Positions 11,725-23,379 are shown, counted from the stretch's first letter. The stretch is 64,000 nt of DNA from Hyperoodon ampullatus (GCA_949752795.1 OX457061.1:8677239-8741238), one strand, 5' to 3'. A program made the numbers and translations. The notes: a model not told the origin generated them from the sequence alone.

Positions 11725-11900
11725 CCTCCACCCAGAACCGTGGTCTAAGTCCAGGCTCTGCCCTATCTCCCCGTGTGACCTTGGGCAAGTCACATCCTTC
11801 TTCTGAGCCTCAGTTTCTCCACCTGTCAAATGGGGACTTACGATACTTGCCCTGCGTGTCTCCCAGGATGACTATGAGGCTCAAGTGAGCGGAGGGTGCT
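11725..11900 (+). repeat. MIR SINE
   Basis: GTGTGACCTTGGGCAAGTCA followed by GAGCCTCAGTTTCTCCACCT is the classic forward MIR core. This is one of the best preserved MIRs in the window. Confidence 0.9.
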
Positions 11901-11939
11901 GGTGAGCCATGGGGCCACACAAGCGAAGGGACAGTGTGA

Positions 11940-12175
11940 CCCTGCAGTCAGCACGTCTGGTTCTGGAGTCACAAACCTGGTCCAAATCCTCGCTCCAGCC
12001 TTACTCACCACTGCAACGTACTTCACCTGTCAAACCTCACCAGCCTCGTTCTTACAATGTGTATCATATAGCGCCTACCTTGGAGGCCTGCAGGGGCTCA
12101 GTGAAAGAATGCTGGACAGGCACGTAGCAGAGCATCTAGCACAGAGCAAGCCCCAAACACTTGGAGAGCAACCCT
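11940..12175 (+). repeat. Second MIR SINE, same orientation
   Basis: TCTGGTTCTGGAGTCACAAA, the ACTTCACCTGTCAAA core and the GCATCTAGCACAGAGCAAG end follow a forward MIR. It starts within 50 bp of the end of the previous copy. Confidence 0.65.
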
Positions 12176-12240
12176 TTCTCCTCCAGCCTGTAAGTGACTC
12201 CACGGCTGGTCTGGCCTGGTTGAGGCTTGTGTCTTAATGG

Positions 12241-12321
12241 TGGAAGGAAGGAAGGAAGGAAGGAAGGGAGGAAGGAAGGAAGGGAGGGAGGAAGGAAGGG
12301 AGGGAGGGAGGGAGGAAGGGA
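12241..12321 (+). repeat. (GGAA)n/(GGGA)n polypurine tract with G-quadruplex motif
   Basis: About 80 bp of pure purine on the plus strand runs from GGAA units into GGGA units. GGGAGGGAGGGAGGG at 12298-12312 satisfies a G-quadruplex pattern. It lies about 0.6 kb downstream of the 13036-12910 exon in transcript order. The G-rich strand is the non-transcript strand; the pre-mRNA carries the pyrimidine version. Confidence 0.9.
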
Positions 12322-12909
12322 CCCAACTGCTCAGGATTCTGTGCCCAACACCCTGGGGACATGGGCATGGCTGCCCCGGCTACGCTGAGGACCATGCATG
12401 TCCCCCAGCTGTCAGCCCCACACAGCTGGGTGAACCAGCAGCAGCCTCACTGCTCTGCAGGCTTTCTGCAACAATTGGCGAGCAGAGACTCTGAGCCCCA
12501 GTACACAAAGCACCATGAGACACCTAGTGCTCCCTGGATGACGGTCATGGCGTCCACTGGACTCTCGGGTTTCCACAAGGAGGCACTACCTGAGCCTGGG
12601 CAAACCTCTTGGAATCCCCCCACTGTTTCCCTGCCCTTCCCCGCACACTTCCTCCCTTGGCTGCCGAGCCCGCGAAACCCCGTCACCAGTTCGCAGGCCG
12701 TGCTGCCGCGGACGCCCCCACTCTTCCTGAGCGCGTGCCAGGCCTGAGGAGAGGGCAGCAGCCCGGGACGCCGAGAGTGCCCATCAGGGACTCCCAGACG
12801 GGCGGGGGAGGGCCCGGTGGGCCGGCATTCCCAGCAGCCCTTCAGCCCATGCCCCACGCTCAGCCCAGTCTAGACCCGGGGAGCAGGGGGTGCTCGCTCA
12901 GTCACCCAC

Positions 12910-13036
12910 TTGTTGCCCAGGCTGTGGCTCTTCCTGTGTCTCGGAACTGGGGGCGTGGGGAGGCTGCCAGCCACGGATGTGTCAGGACAGGTGGGCCGCC
13001 GGCTGAACCTCGCAGAACTGGAGCCGCTGGAGGGGG
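12910..13036 (-). CDS. RALGPS1: RALGPS1 coding exon with PxxP SH3-binding motif
   Basis: This 127-bp exon contains [20 protein letters not shown] followed by [15 protein letters not shown], recognised as the RALGPS1 linker. The stretch PTPPVPRHR contains a PxxPxR core, a class II SH3-binding site. This is the family feature reported to bind adaptors such as Grb2, Nck and PLC-gamma and reflected in the protein's name. The following RKSHS is a basic/serine motif that could be phosphorylated. The acceptor is CTGTTCACAG|CC at 13036 and the donor CAACAA|GTGGGT at 12910/12909. The two first bases complete an Ala codon; the human residue I recall there is Gly, so the position looks variable. The last two bases start the Asn codon finished in the next exon. 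Confidence 0.95.
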
Positions 13037-13539
13037 CTGTGAACAGAGCAGAGAGAGTGATGGTGGTGCTGTGGAGGCTCAGGGGAGGGGGGGCCGGGTT
13101 TGGGGGAAGGTACCTGGCCCGGCTGTCACGGGGGGCAAGGTTCTCCCAAGTCCCGTGGGCTTTCACTCGCGAGACCCTGACCCCTCCCTCTCTGCTTCCA
13201 GGCTGACAACCGACCGTCAGGAGCGCCAGTGTCCTGCTTTGTGTGGTGGCCCCCTGACTGGGCAGCCCTGCTGCTCATATGGGGGAGAGTGCCGTGGACA
13301 GACGTGGGGTTGGACATGGGGATCAGCATCCTGGCCTGTTTCCCTGTGGCGAGACTCTTCCATGGCCACCCAGCTGGGTGGCAGAGCTGAGCCTTAACAG
13401 TGTGACTTCTGAGTCTAGGTCCAGGGCCCTTACCCTGTGCCCTTCCACGGCCACTTTCTGTTCTCAACCACACATCCGACAAAAAGGGAGGTGTGGAGGG
13501 CTTATCGGGGAGCAGCGGATTTAATGAGAGGAAGCACAG

Positions 13540-13740
13540 CTACGTAGGCAGGGGTTCAGACCCCTGGCCTCTCAGCTATTGCCTGGGTGACCTTGGATGG
13601 GTTACTTACTCCTGGAGCCTCAGTTTCCTCATCTGAAAGGTGGGAATAATTCACTCACCTGGCAGGTGGTTGGGAGGGGTCATGAAGTAATGTGTGCAGA
13701 GTTAGCGTTCACTCGGGTTTTATTATGATAATATTACCTT
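13540..13740 (+). repeat. MIR SINE
   Basis: GGGTGACCTTGGATGGGTTA then GAGCCTCAGTTTCCTCATCT matches the forward MIR core, extending to TTTTATTATGATA. Confidence 0.9.
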
Positions 13741-13929
13741 GTCCTCCTCAGCCCCAGTCATGGGGCCAACAGGAGGTCATCAGAGCCAGGGGGTCGGGGC
13801 CACAAACTCCACTGAGCCACATATGCAGAGATGGAGGCAGAATCCTTCATGCTGGCCATGTCCACAGCTATATTTTGTGGGGTGTGGTCTGGACCACTGT
13901 GGTACTCTTTAGTTTCTGTGGCTTGGGAA

Positions 13930-14690
13930 GGGAGGTGTTTAAGGTGTTACGAAGACGGGTTGGTTCTTGGACTCTAATCAACAGAAACTGACAAGAGGTC
14001 AGACGAGGAATTCAGGCAAGGCTTTATTCGGACTCGTGCTCACAGGGGAGCGAAAACAAGTAACAGGTTCCCTTGCTCACTCCCTGAAGGGGGACGAGCT
14101 GGTTCCTTTTGTGGGGTCAGGGCAGGGGCGGATGGGTGGGTCAGGCTGGAGGGGTGGCTTAGGTGGTGTGCCCACCCCTTGGGGGTGCTGTGTGCAGGGA
14201 TCACGTGTAGTACCCTGCTCAGAAGTGGCAGTTGGGTTTTGGCCTTTTTGTATCTTATTGTTCATAATTTGCGCCAACCGCCCATGCCCGCAGTTATTTT
14301 TAGTCCCTTAGTTTCTCTAAATCTGTTGCTGGAGGAGACGTTTGTCCAGGTACAAGCCCTGCAGCAAAGGGCCCCAGGTCCCAGCCTGTCTCAAAGGGAT
14401 GTGACCCCAGATGCCAGCTTAGCCTTAGCTACCTGGGCCAGACACTGGAAGTGGGGGCCAGGGTTTCCACAAAGGGGCTGGGCCACTTCCTGTGGAGCAC
14501 ATCAAACACCCTGCAAACCAAGGGGCTGCTGCCTGGCCATGCTGGGGAACGTCCTGGAGGGCCTGTGAGGCCCGAGGTCCATCTAGGGCTCCAGATCCTC
14601 CGCCACAAGATGCCGCAGATCCACAAGTGACCTAAGGGTTCCCATGTCCTCCAGCATGCTTGGTTCATTCTTATTTTAGTGTCCAAAACA
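13930..14690 (-). mobile_element. Endogenous retrovirus-type LTR relic (solo)
   Basis: On the minus strand the sequence reads as an LTR. There is a possible TG start near 14690 (TGTTTTGGACAC), a U3-like body, an AATAAA signal at 14028-14023 (plus strand GGCTTTATTCG), and an end near 13943. ATTCAGGCAAGGCTTTATTC is characteristic of LTR R regions in reverse. No internal gag, pol or env sequence is adjacent, so this is a solo remnant. No target-site duplication could be confirmed and the right edge is uncertain. It lies in the same orientation as RALGPS1. Confidence 0.55.
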
Positions 14691-14994
14691 ATGACCCCTG
14701 TCCCCAGCCTGTCCACTGCGGAAAGTTCTAGCTCCCTTATGGCACTTCGGAGGGTTCACAAGGCAAGGAACTCACGTCATCTTAAGCTCTGAATTCATGC
14801 TCCCAGCCGCCATCCTGCTCCCTGCACCCCCTCCACGCCACACCCCCGACCCCCGACATCTTCTCCTTCACTTCCCCAGGTTCCCGCCGCCACACCCTTA
14901 CTAGGTCTCCGCTGCTCCGTTCAACATCTATTCCCCAGGAGTCTCCTCCCTCCTTCAGCCCCCTGCACAACTCTTCGACACCCTCCCCTCCAAA

Positions 14995-16120
14995 GGATGC
15001 CACTCTCCTGCCATGAGAAAACTGTGCTTGTCAAGTTTGAGCGTCCTCGCGTCTGGCTCTGCAATTGCCACGTGCACCTCCGTCCACACCAGCCTACCTG
15101 CCAGGCCCGGGGAGCCGGGACCACCTCCCAGCCCTACTGTTCCCTCTGAGAAGTCACCCCCCCGCAACTTTCCCCTTCCCGCCACTCAGGCCCCTTCCCC
15201 AGCCTGTGCACACACTCTGGTGTCTCATCTTCTGCGAAACGGTCTCGCGGCCCCGGCTCTCCCCCCGCCAGCCACGCTTCCTCAGACAGAGGCCTTTGCT
15301 CCGTTCCCACCCCCTCGCTCTCTCCTCAAGTCGCTGGATCCGGTTTTCATTCCTGATGACGTTCCCACTGACCTCCTTTTGGCCTAATCGCTGAACGCTC
15401 ATCGGCCTCCTCACCAGCACCCTTGGTGTCTGACGCGAGCGATCGCTCGTCGCAAGGCTCTGCTTCCGGGGCGTCTGTGAGGTCACGCGCTCCTGCTTCC
15501 CCCTGTGCCTCTTCGATCGCTCTGCCTCCTCCACGGGCTCCTTATCCTCCAGCAGCTGGTGTTGCCTACACAGGCCTCCCTCTTTGGCTCCTGGTTTTGA
15601 TTTGATTTTAACTCAGCAGATCGGCTGATGACGCAAATCTTTACCGCCTTCCTCTTTTCTGAGCCCGAGACCTACGTATCCACCCGTTGGCATGACATCT
15701 CCATCTGAACTTTCCTAAGATACCGCAAGTTCAGCCAGGGTTGAACCTGGACCCTCCTCCTGTATTTCCAGCCTTGGCTGAAGACCCTGCTGGCCACTCA
15801 GTCACCTAGCCTGGAAGGAGGGGTCGTCTTGGCCTCTTCCAGACGGTGACTTGCTTTGCTCTTCTCACTTGCTGTACACGATCGCCAAGGCCCCTAGGTT
15901 TTGTACACCCCCTCCCTGCCCACCTCTCTTGTCACTGACTGGTCTGGGTCCCCACACTTTATCTTCTTCCTGCAACCAGTCTAATCTTCTCAAATCCCAC
16001 CACCATACAGATTCATGAGTGTTTGATAAATGGAAAGCTGACCATGTCATTTCCTTGCTTGAAACCGTCAGGGGCATATGGTGCTCCATCCCTGCCATAC
16101 CTGGTCATTTCAGCTGATCT
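14995..16120 (+). mobile_element. L2 LINE fragment including part of the RT domain
   Basis: The stretch is C/T-rich with L2 phrases. At 15621-15644 the frame reads SADDANLY, a decayed form of the YADD-type reverse-transcriptase active-site motif. TATCCACCCGTTGGCATGAC and the region near 16030 (GACCATGTCATTTCCTTGCT) also fit L2 ORF2 and its 3' region. The copy is ancient and non-functional. The left part, up to about 15.3 kb, is less certain. Confidence 0.6.
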
Positions 16121-16124
16121 TACA

Positions 16125-17640
16125 GTCCTGATGGAAGAATAAAGGGACAAAGTAGCCAAGGCAAATCCTAAGAAGAATAGTACAGGACTTGCCCTACCGG
16201 ATTATCAGACTGGAACACAAAACAATAGTAATTCAAACAGTCTGGAGTTGGGGCATGGGCAGAGAACTGTTCAGTGAATCAGAAGTGAAAACCTGGACTT
16301 GCTTCATGGTGGTGGCGGCGTTACAATTCAGAGGGTAGGGAGGCTTTTTTCAGTACATGGGGCTAGAACCACTGGGTTCCACGTGGAAAAAGATGAAATT
16401 AGAGTCCTCCTACCTTATATTATACAAGTGGATTAATGCCATAAATGTGAAAAGCAAAAATGCAAAACTACTGGGAAAAAAACAGACAATCCTTATGACC
16501 TTGGGGAAAGGAAAGAAACAAAAGGCATAAACCCTAAAGGAAAAGAAATGAATAAATTTGACTACATTTAAAATTAAACATTTCTGCACCCAAACAAACA
16601 AACAAATAAATAAAAGACAGCAAAAGCAATGTTAAAAGGCAAGTTGTAGTCTGGGAGAAGGTATCTGTCACCCACATCACCAGCAAAGGGTTCATGTTCA
16701 GATTTACAGAGAACTTCAAATACTAGTAAGAAAGAGACAAACCCACACCCCCAGAAAACTGGCAAAGGAGACACGCGGCAATTCACAAAAGAGGAAATGA
16801 CCCCAATGACCAATAACTATAGGGAAAGATGCCTTAACCTCACTGGTAATAATGGGAATGCAGATTATAGTAAAAACGAGGTACATTTTCACCTCATCAG
16901 ATTGTAAAAAAATAATTAGCGTGACAATATCAAGTGTTGGCTAGGTGTGGAGAGACAGGAATGCTAGTTTGGGGCTCATTTGAGTGTCAAATACTTGGAA
17001 AGCAATTAGCAATGCTGAGTAAAGGTGAAGATGCCATGCCTTCATGGCATCACCGTGACCCTGGGATTCCAATTCTGGGTGTCTGCCCTCAGGAAACTCT
17101 TGCATACGTGCACAAGGGGACACGTTTACAAGGATGTTCAATGTGGAACCAGCCTGCATGCCCCTCGGTAGGGAAATGGATAAGTGAGCTGTGGTCTATT
17201 CATTCAACAAATTCTACAGAGCAGGAAAAAATGAAGAAACTGGATCCACAGGTACCAGTACGGATAAAATCACAGAAGCATATGCTAAGTAGGAAGAGCA
17301 AGTTCCAAAGAATGTTTATGTGGATGGCATGATGCCATTTATGTAAAATTTAAAAAACATACCAAAAAATGGTATATATGTTTGTATACAGGTATACCTG
17401 TAGTAAAACACAAAAATTTACACAGGATAACACAAACTGTATCAGAACAGTAGACACCTCCATAGGGAAGAAAGGGAAAGGATGGGGTGAGAGGGACTTC
17501 TGCTCTATCTGTAATTAATTAAGAAAATATAAAGAAAGTATGGCAAAATGTTAACTTCTGTTAAACATGGGTGGGAGGTACAATGGGTATTCTCTATGTA
17601 TAAATGTTTCGTCATTTAAAATGAGCATACTTGAAAAATG
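16125..17640 (+). mobile_element. Old L1 LINE, 5'-truncated (ORF2 end and 3' UTR)
   Basis: Phrases of the L1 ORF2 C-terminal region appear in order: ACTTGCCCTACCGGATTATC, a methionine-poor A-rich stretch, CAAAGGGTTCATGTTCAGAT, AAAGAGGAAATGACCCCAAT, GATGTTCAATGTGGAACCAG and TGGGAGGTACAATGGGTATT. All frames are broken. It is an L1M-type, pre-cetacean insertion. Confidence 0.8.
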
Positions 17641-18059
17641 AGTGGACACCCCTTCTGTGTCAGGCACCGTGCTAAGGGGCTGTGCTGGACTCCAGATCCG
17701 TCCTTCTCCACCCTGTGCCATGAACTGGGGGCTGCACTATGGGGCCTAGGTCAGTGGGCTCCCTTCCGTCTGGCTCCTGGTCAGCTCAGAATGATGGGGA
17801 GCCCGGGCCAGAGACGGGGGAAGGGAAGACAGCGAGGCTAGGGCACCACTTCCGGCAGCTCTCTCCTGTGGTCACCCCTGAGAGGTGCGGTCTCCAGGAC
17901 CCCTCTGCTCTGGTTTTGGTAACCGCTGCTTCCCTGCACCTTTGCAGGCCTAGGGGCAGTTACAGTGCCCCACTGTTTCTAGCCGGGGGTGCTGGGCTGT
18001 GCCTTGGGCTTCCCGACACCCTCGTTCTGACACTCTCCTCCGATCACCCCATTTGAGTG

Positions 18060-18200
18060 TCATCTGTGTCTGCCACAGCCCTGCAGTGCCTTCACATTTA
18101 ACCCACACAACACCCCCTGAGGCCTGTTATTAGTCTTGGTTCACAAATGGGGAAGCAGAAGCTCAGGAGGTTAAGCCTCAAGGACAGGGGGCTGGTTGTC
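18060..18200 (-). repeat. MIR SINE relic
   Basis: TTGGTTCACAAATGGGGAAG and CAGAAGCTCAGGAGGTTAAG match the reverse MIR. Confidence 0.65.
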
Positions 18201-18839
18201 GTGGAATCCGGTTCAAGTCTAGGCCTTGTGAATGCACAGAAGGGGCACCTGGGGCCACCTGCCCAGCATCTTTGTCAGAAATCGCCCCTCCCCCGATGGG
18301 GGTCACAGGGGAGCCAACCCCAGACCAGCGCCACTGTGGCCTTGCCCCTGACCCCGGCTTGGGGGAGACACCTTCCCCAGGATTTTCAGATTTGGGCCAG
18401 GAACATGTCTGAGGACAATCTCTCTTTGGGATGAGAAATAAAACCTAGATACGGTCGATGGCCATGTTTCCCTGCCTGTGGAGGAGGAGCAGGCGGGTCT
18501 ACGGTGAGAGAGGCTCACGGTTAAGGCAAAAAGCGAGGTGGAAGGGAGTCCCAGTGCCCCCCTGACCTTCCCTGGCCTGGCTGCTCAGCCCTCCCAGCCA
18601 GAGTCTGCCTCTGTTGTTTGCAGCCCAAAGAACCTTCTCAAGGAGGCCCCACCACATCACACCGCCTCTCGGCCAGGTGGCAGGAGAGGGTGCTGCCAAA
18701 GCAGCTCCAGGTCTTTGCTCAAAACCCATCAACCTTCTCTTAGCAGGAGTGTCCTTGCTCAAAACTTGCCAACACCCCCGACTCTAGCAGCAGTGAACAT
18801 AAATCTTTAAGTTAAAGGGTCCAGAGATGATAAAGGAAG

Positions 18840-18841
<2 letters not shown>

Positions 18842-18886
<45 letters not shown>
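18842..18886 (+). repeat. (CA)n microsatellite
   Basis: A perfect CA run of about 22 units is followed by an A-rich stretch. Confidence 0.98.
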
Positions 18887-18888
<2 letters not shown>

Positions 18889-18899
18889 GAAAAAAACCA

Positions 18900-19260
18900 C
18901 ATGGAACCAGCTGGGACCAAGATGGCACGAATCTGACTTCCAACAGACCCTGAGTCTCATTATATGTTGATCTGACTACATTAGCACATTAAATGATACA
19001 TCTACTGGTGGCCGGGACTGGACATTAAGGACCAAAGAAGGACAAAAAGGGGGTGGCACCCCACTCCCTCGAAAAAGCCCCGTCCCTTCCCCGGCAGACT
19101 AATGCATCCTTCTCCCCATCATTACCTCACTCCTCCTCCCTTTGTCTTTACTCTAAAATTAACTGATCTGTGAATTTAGTCCCTGCTTCTCCATTCTTTG
19201 GCCACTGAATAAAGCTTGTGCTGTGTTGATCTCAGCTTCTGTTTCGTCAATTGCCTATTG
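18900..19260 (+). mobile_element. Possible LTR fragment
   Basis: A polypyrimidine-rich block ending in CCACTGAATAAAGCTTGTGC has the spacing of an LTR U3-R with an AATAAA signal. TATTGGGACCCAAATGG follows and resembles an LTR/primer-binding-site border. I could not name the family or find paired ends. It could instead be the 3' end of another element. Confidence 0.4.
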
Positions 19261-19564
19261 GGACCCAAATGGAAAAAATAACCCTCCTCTGCTGAGACAG
19301 AGAGCTCAGGCTAAGGCTCGAGCAGGGTCCACAGGACGTAATTCGGTAACAAGAGGGGGTGCTGTCTGAGGTACCAATTCCCGCCTGCATACGGCATCTC
19401 AAGAACGGGGCTCGGACAGACCAACCCATAATAATGAAGTCAGAGAGTCGTGGCCTGGACTTCACCAACCCTGGGAGGGTCCATGGGAGCCAGCGAGGAC
19501 TGTGGCTAAGCTTCGTGTATGTGTGCATTTTCCTGTGGGGGGTTCCACGCCGCCATCAGCTTCT

Positions 19565-19745
19565 TTGAGCTTGTCATTCTTAACCAGGGCATGTTTGTAT
19601 CAGAAGCATCTGGAGGGTGTGTGAGAGATGGGAGTTTCTTGGGCCCATTCCAGGAGGGTCTGATTCTGCTGGCCTAGGGGGGGTTTGGGGGTGCTGATCT
19701 CCAGGTGATTCTGACGGGCACCCGGTGAAGAACTTCTGCTCAAAG
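19565..19745 (+). repeat. MER5B-like hAT-Charlie DNA transposon relic
   Basis: ATTCTTAACCAGGGCATGTT then CAGAAGCATCTGGAGGGTGT, CTGATTCTGCTGGCC and TCCAGGTGATTCTGAC follow the MER5B consensus in order. It is a non-autonomous, ancient element. Confidence 0.75.
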
Positions 19746-20369
19746 CGATGGAGTGAAAGCAAGTTCTGTCCCAGGGGAAACATCTCGTGTAGCTGCTGCA
19801 GGGAGGAAAGGCAAGCATGGGAGCATCCGGCTTTGTTTCTGTTTTGCACATATTGCTCAATAAATGTATCCATGCGGAGGGTGGAATGCGCCTTGTTTGT
19901 CAGCTGCATGTACGTGGGATTACAGTCTCACTGCCTGAGTCACTCTGGCTCCCAGCCCAGGTTCAGAAATTATTTGATAAAGGTCAGATCGCCTGGCTCC
20001 TCCTCGTGGTTTGAACTGGTGGTGTCGTAGTATTAAGAATGGTGATAACTGAATGCTGAGGTCCGGGCCCCGTGCTGTGGGCGGGTCCTCCAAGGAGGCC
20101 CGATGTGCAGGTAAGAGAGCCAGGGCTTCTATATCTACCTCGCACAGGACCTGGGCCCAGGGCTACATCACTCTGCTGGTGGTGGCAAGTGGGGGCCACG
20201 TGGCGGGGGAGGAGCTCTAGCAGTTCAAAGGTCAGGCATTAGTGGAAACCTGAGGAAGGAGGAACACGGTGACACACTTGAGGTGATCTGATAAGCAGGA
20301 GGCACTTCCTGAAGGCCACGTGTGACGGATAAGGTCCAACTGCTACTCCGAGGAAGGGAAGGTGAAGGA

Positions 20370-20500
20370 GACTGACATCTGTTATGCAGCAACTGTGTGC
20401 CAGGCTTGTGTACACACTTCAGTGTCTGAATTCAACGACTCCTGTGCAGTTGATACTTTGACTATCCTCGTGTCCTTGTGTGGGAGGCACACCAGGTCAC
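20370..20500 (-). repeat. MIR SINE relic
   Basis: AACTGTGTGCCAGGCTTGTG starts a reverse MIR that decays after ACTATCCTCG. Confidence 0.55.
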
Positions 20501-21544
20501 GTGGCAGAGGGGTGCTGGGTTTGCTCCTTTAACCGGCCGTGTGTATAGCGAGAGCCGTTCACTCTGAGGCTCTTCTGGGAACTTCCTCAGCCTCTGCTCA
20601 CTCCTGATCCACTCCCTGCCCCACCTGTCTCCGGTGGTTCCTGCATCCTGGCTCTGACCCCTAGTTCTGGCTCTCCCAAGCCTCCAGACTCGCCCTTGGT
20701 TTCTTCCACTCAGCTCCTGACTCTCCATCCAGGCCGAGGCCCAGATCCGCCCCCTCTTCTCCCTGCTTTGGACGGGAGACATGCCTGGCCTCAGATGCCC
20801 CTCCAGCCAGCTGAGGGAAGGGTTGGGGGGCGGGGTGGGGGTGCAGGCAGAAGAGGCTGTGATCTCCCTAGGCCCAGGCTCCACACTGAGGCTGCTCAGA
20901 CTGCTCTGGGTCTCAGACACTCCCATCCCTGCATCGCGGACCAACAGCCCGGGTTTGACGCCGAAGCAGAAGAATTTCCATTCAGCTGGGACCTAGGGAT
21001 GGAGGTGGCCTCTCTGACCGTAACACTCTGCTACTGAAAGGCCTCATGTTCCTGCCCCACCAAGGCCTGGTGGGGGAGGCCACCACGTGACAGCACCAGG
21101 GACACGTGTCTTCTGGGACCGGTTCTGAGCGGGTGGCTGGCAAGTTTGTTTCTCCCTGTCCTCGGGGCGGGGGCGGTGATAATGAGCCTGGCCCTGGCCT
21201 GGCTTAGCAGAGTGTGGTCCCCACTGCCCAGCCCGATATGGCACGGACAGCTGGAAAAACTGACCACGCGGCTTGACTATCTCAGAAGATTGCTCTATTT
21301 TTCCTCTGCAAAATTTTTCCATGAATAATCTTTAAGTGGCTGTTTCTTTAGCAGTTTTATTGGAACATATGAGAACTGACAGTCACTGGGGAACGAGATA
21401 TCATGAAAGAAATCTGGTTTTCATTACATTTCTCTCAAGAAACTGACATGCTGCCCAACAGACCACTCATTGACTGGAAGAGAAAAGAGCACAGGGCCCT
21501 CTAACAATGGCTTTGGAGTGGACAGGATTAAGGATGATGAATGG

Positions 21545-21730
21545 CGACAGCAAAGAACGTGGAATCCAGAGGCAGACAGGCCTGGGCTCCCACTGGTATC
21601 TGCCACCTCCCGGCTGAGTGACCTTGGGCGAGTCACTCGTACCTCTGAGCCTGAATTCTGCATCTGCAAGACGGGGGCAGTGGTCGGGCCTGGCAGGTTG
21701 CCTGTGAGGAGGAAACGACACAGCAGCCTC
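21545..21730 (+). repeat. MIR SINE
   Basis: GAGTGACCTTGGGCGAGTCA, CTCTGAGCCTGAATTCTGCA and a GTGAGGAGGAAACGAC end follow the forward MIR. Confidence 0.85.
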
Positions 21731-21954
21731 CCGCCTTCCTCAACACCACCCGGGCCAGGCGCGGTACGGCCACGCTGAATTAGAGAGCTGATGTTCTGCC
21801 TTCACGCAGTTACACTCAACTGGGGACAGAGACAAGCAACCAGATAACTACACCCAGGAAAGACACGTGCTTGGATAGGAAAAAAATAAATAAATACAGT
21901 GACAGCAAGAACTATTCAATACATCAACTGAATAACTACCACGACCATAATGGT

Positions 21955-22110
21955 GGTGGTGTTGGTGATGGCTGACATTCATCGAGCACCTACAAGGTGC
22001 CAGAGGCTGTGCTCAATGTTCTGTACACAGGATCTGATGCAAGCTTCACAGTAACACTGCCTCACAGGCCCTGTTGGCATCTCAACGGTGTGGGACCTGC
22101 GGTCGGAAGG
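21955..22110 (-). repeat. MIR SINE relic
   Basis: CATTCATCGAGCACCTACAA and GGTGCCAGAGGCTGTGCTCA match the 5' part of the reverse MIR. Confidence 0.65.
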
Positions 22111-22139
22111 GTCGGGCGAGGGGCTGGTGAGCAGTGGAG

Positions 22140-22322
22140 CCATCATCAGGGCACCTGAGAGCACAAGAAGGTCAGAGAGGACCCGGAGGGTCTGACCTCC
22201 AGACTGGCACAGGAGTTCCAGCAGGGGCGGCCGTACAGGCAGAAGGAGCCCATGACGACAGACACAGGACCTACTCGAGAAACTGCAGAGAGCCAGCCAG
22301 GCTGAAGAGCTGAGGGTGGCGA

Positions 22323-22357
<35 letters not shown>

Positions 22358-22830
22358 TGTGTGTGTGTCGGCGGGGGGGGCCCCAGAGGGGCCTGGAGCT
22401 CAATGAGGGGAAGGCGTGGAGAGTTTCAGGAGAGGGGGTGATATGCTCAGATTTGCACCCGAGAAATCTCACTCTGGTCAAGACCACAGGCTGGGAAGGA
22501 GAGATGTGAGCCACAGGTGTCGAGGAGGTGGACCAGCTGCGTGGCACAAGGGGTATTTGGGGGTAACCATCAGTGGAGGCTAGTGCTATTCACCAAGGAG
22601 GGAGCAGGCTGGGGGCGCTGATGAGAAGCTCAGTTTGGGATTGATGTCTGCGGGCCACTGGGTAGGTGGGTGTGGTGCTCGGGAGATATGGCAGCTGGGG
22701 ACAGGTGTGCAGGACTTGTCAGCACAGGAGTGTGTGGAGCCCCGGGAGTGGGCAAGACATCCAGGCTGTAAGTTCAGTGGGAAGGGGGAAGGCCTGGGAC
22801 AGAAGGCGGGAAACCAGTGTTTGTGGGAGG
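22140..22830 (-). mobile_element. L2-like LINE fragment (probable), split by a GT microsatellite
   Basis: GGTGATATGCTCAGATTTGC, AATCTCACTCTGGTCA and TAGTGCTATTCACCAAGGAG resemble the reverse complement of L2 ORF2. Divergence is high and the assignment is by eye. Confidence 0.4.
22323..22369 (+). repeat. (TG)n(CG)n(TG)n microsatellite
   Basis: TG repeats run into GCGCGCGCGCATG and back to TG, followed by CGGCGGGGGGGG. This is alternating purine-pyrimidine with CG steps, a Z-DNA-prone sequence. Confidence 0.95.
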
Positions 22831-23379
22831 AGAAGAGGAGAAAGGCTAAGAAGGAACGTGTGTGAAACCAGGATCAACAGAACAGATATTTGAGAAAATG
22901 ATCATTTTAAATTCACAAAGAAAGTGATCTTGTGCTTCGTTCGTAATTCTAAAGGAAGACGGCTCAGAAGTGTTGCACGATTCTGACTTCAGCAGCCCCT
23001 GGTCTCAGCTGTCATGTCCTCCTCTCAGAGGCAGCCTTGGCCGGCCAGCCAGCACCAGGAACCTTCCAGGAGCCAGAGGCCTCTGCTACCCCCCAGCGTG
23101 GACCACAGCAGACAAGCCCAAAGCGCCCCAGAAACGACCTCCTGTTCATCCTGTACGTTTCTCTTGGGAGGGAAAGAACTGCGGGTCTTCTCCCACCCTC
23201 AGGGGTTAAATTAGACACGGGCGAGGGCTTTCATTGAGATGCAGGGCCCAGTGCTTCACAGAATTCAGGTCCCTGAGTTCTCACAAAGAAGGCAGCAACC
23301 CCATCCTCCTGGGCACGTGTGGCCTGTGCCTGGCCTTCTCAGCGCCCAGCCATCTGAAGCTAAGCAACTGTGTGTGATT

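Larger units (their letters stand above)
11617..12909 (-). other. RALGPS1: RALGPS1 intron, 1,293 bp
   Basis: This short intron separates the two linker exons. It carries two head-to-tail MIR copies and a GGAA/GGGA polypurine tract. Nothing else was seen. Confidence 0.9.

Noticed and set aside
13930..14690. Complete endogenous retrovirus
   Set aside because: No gag, pol or env-like sequence or second LTR was found on either side.
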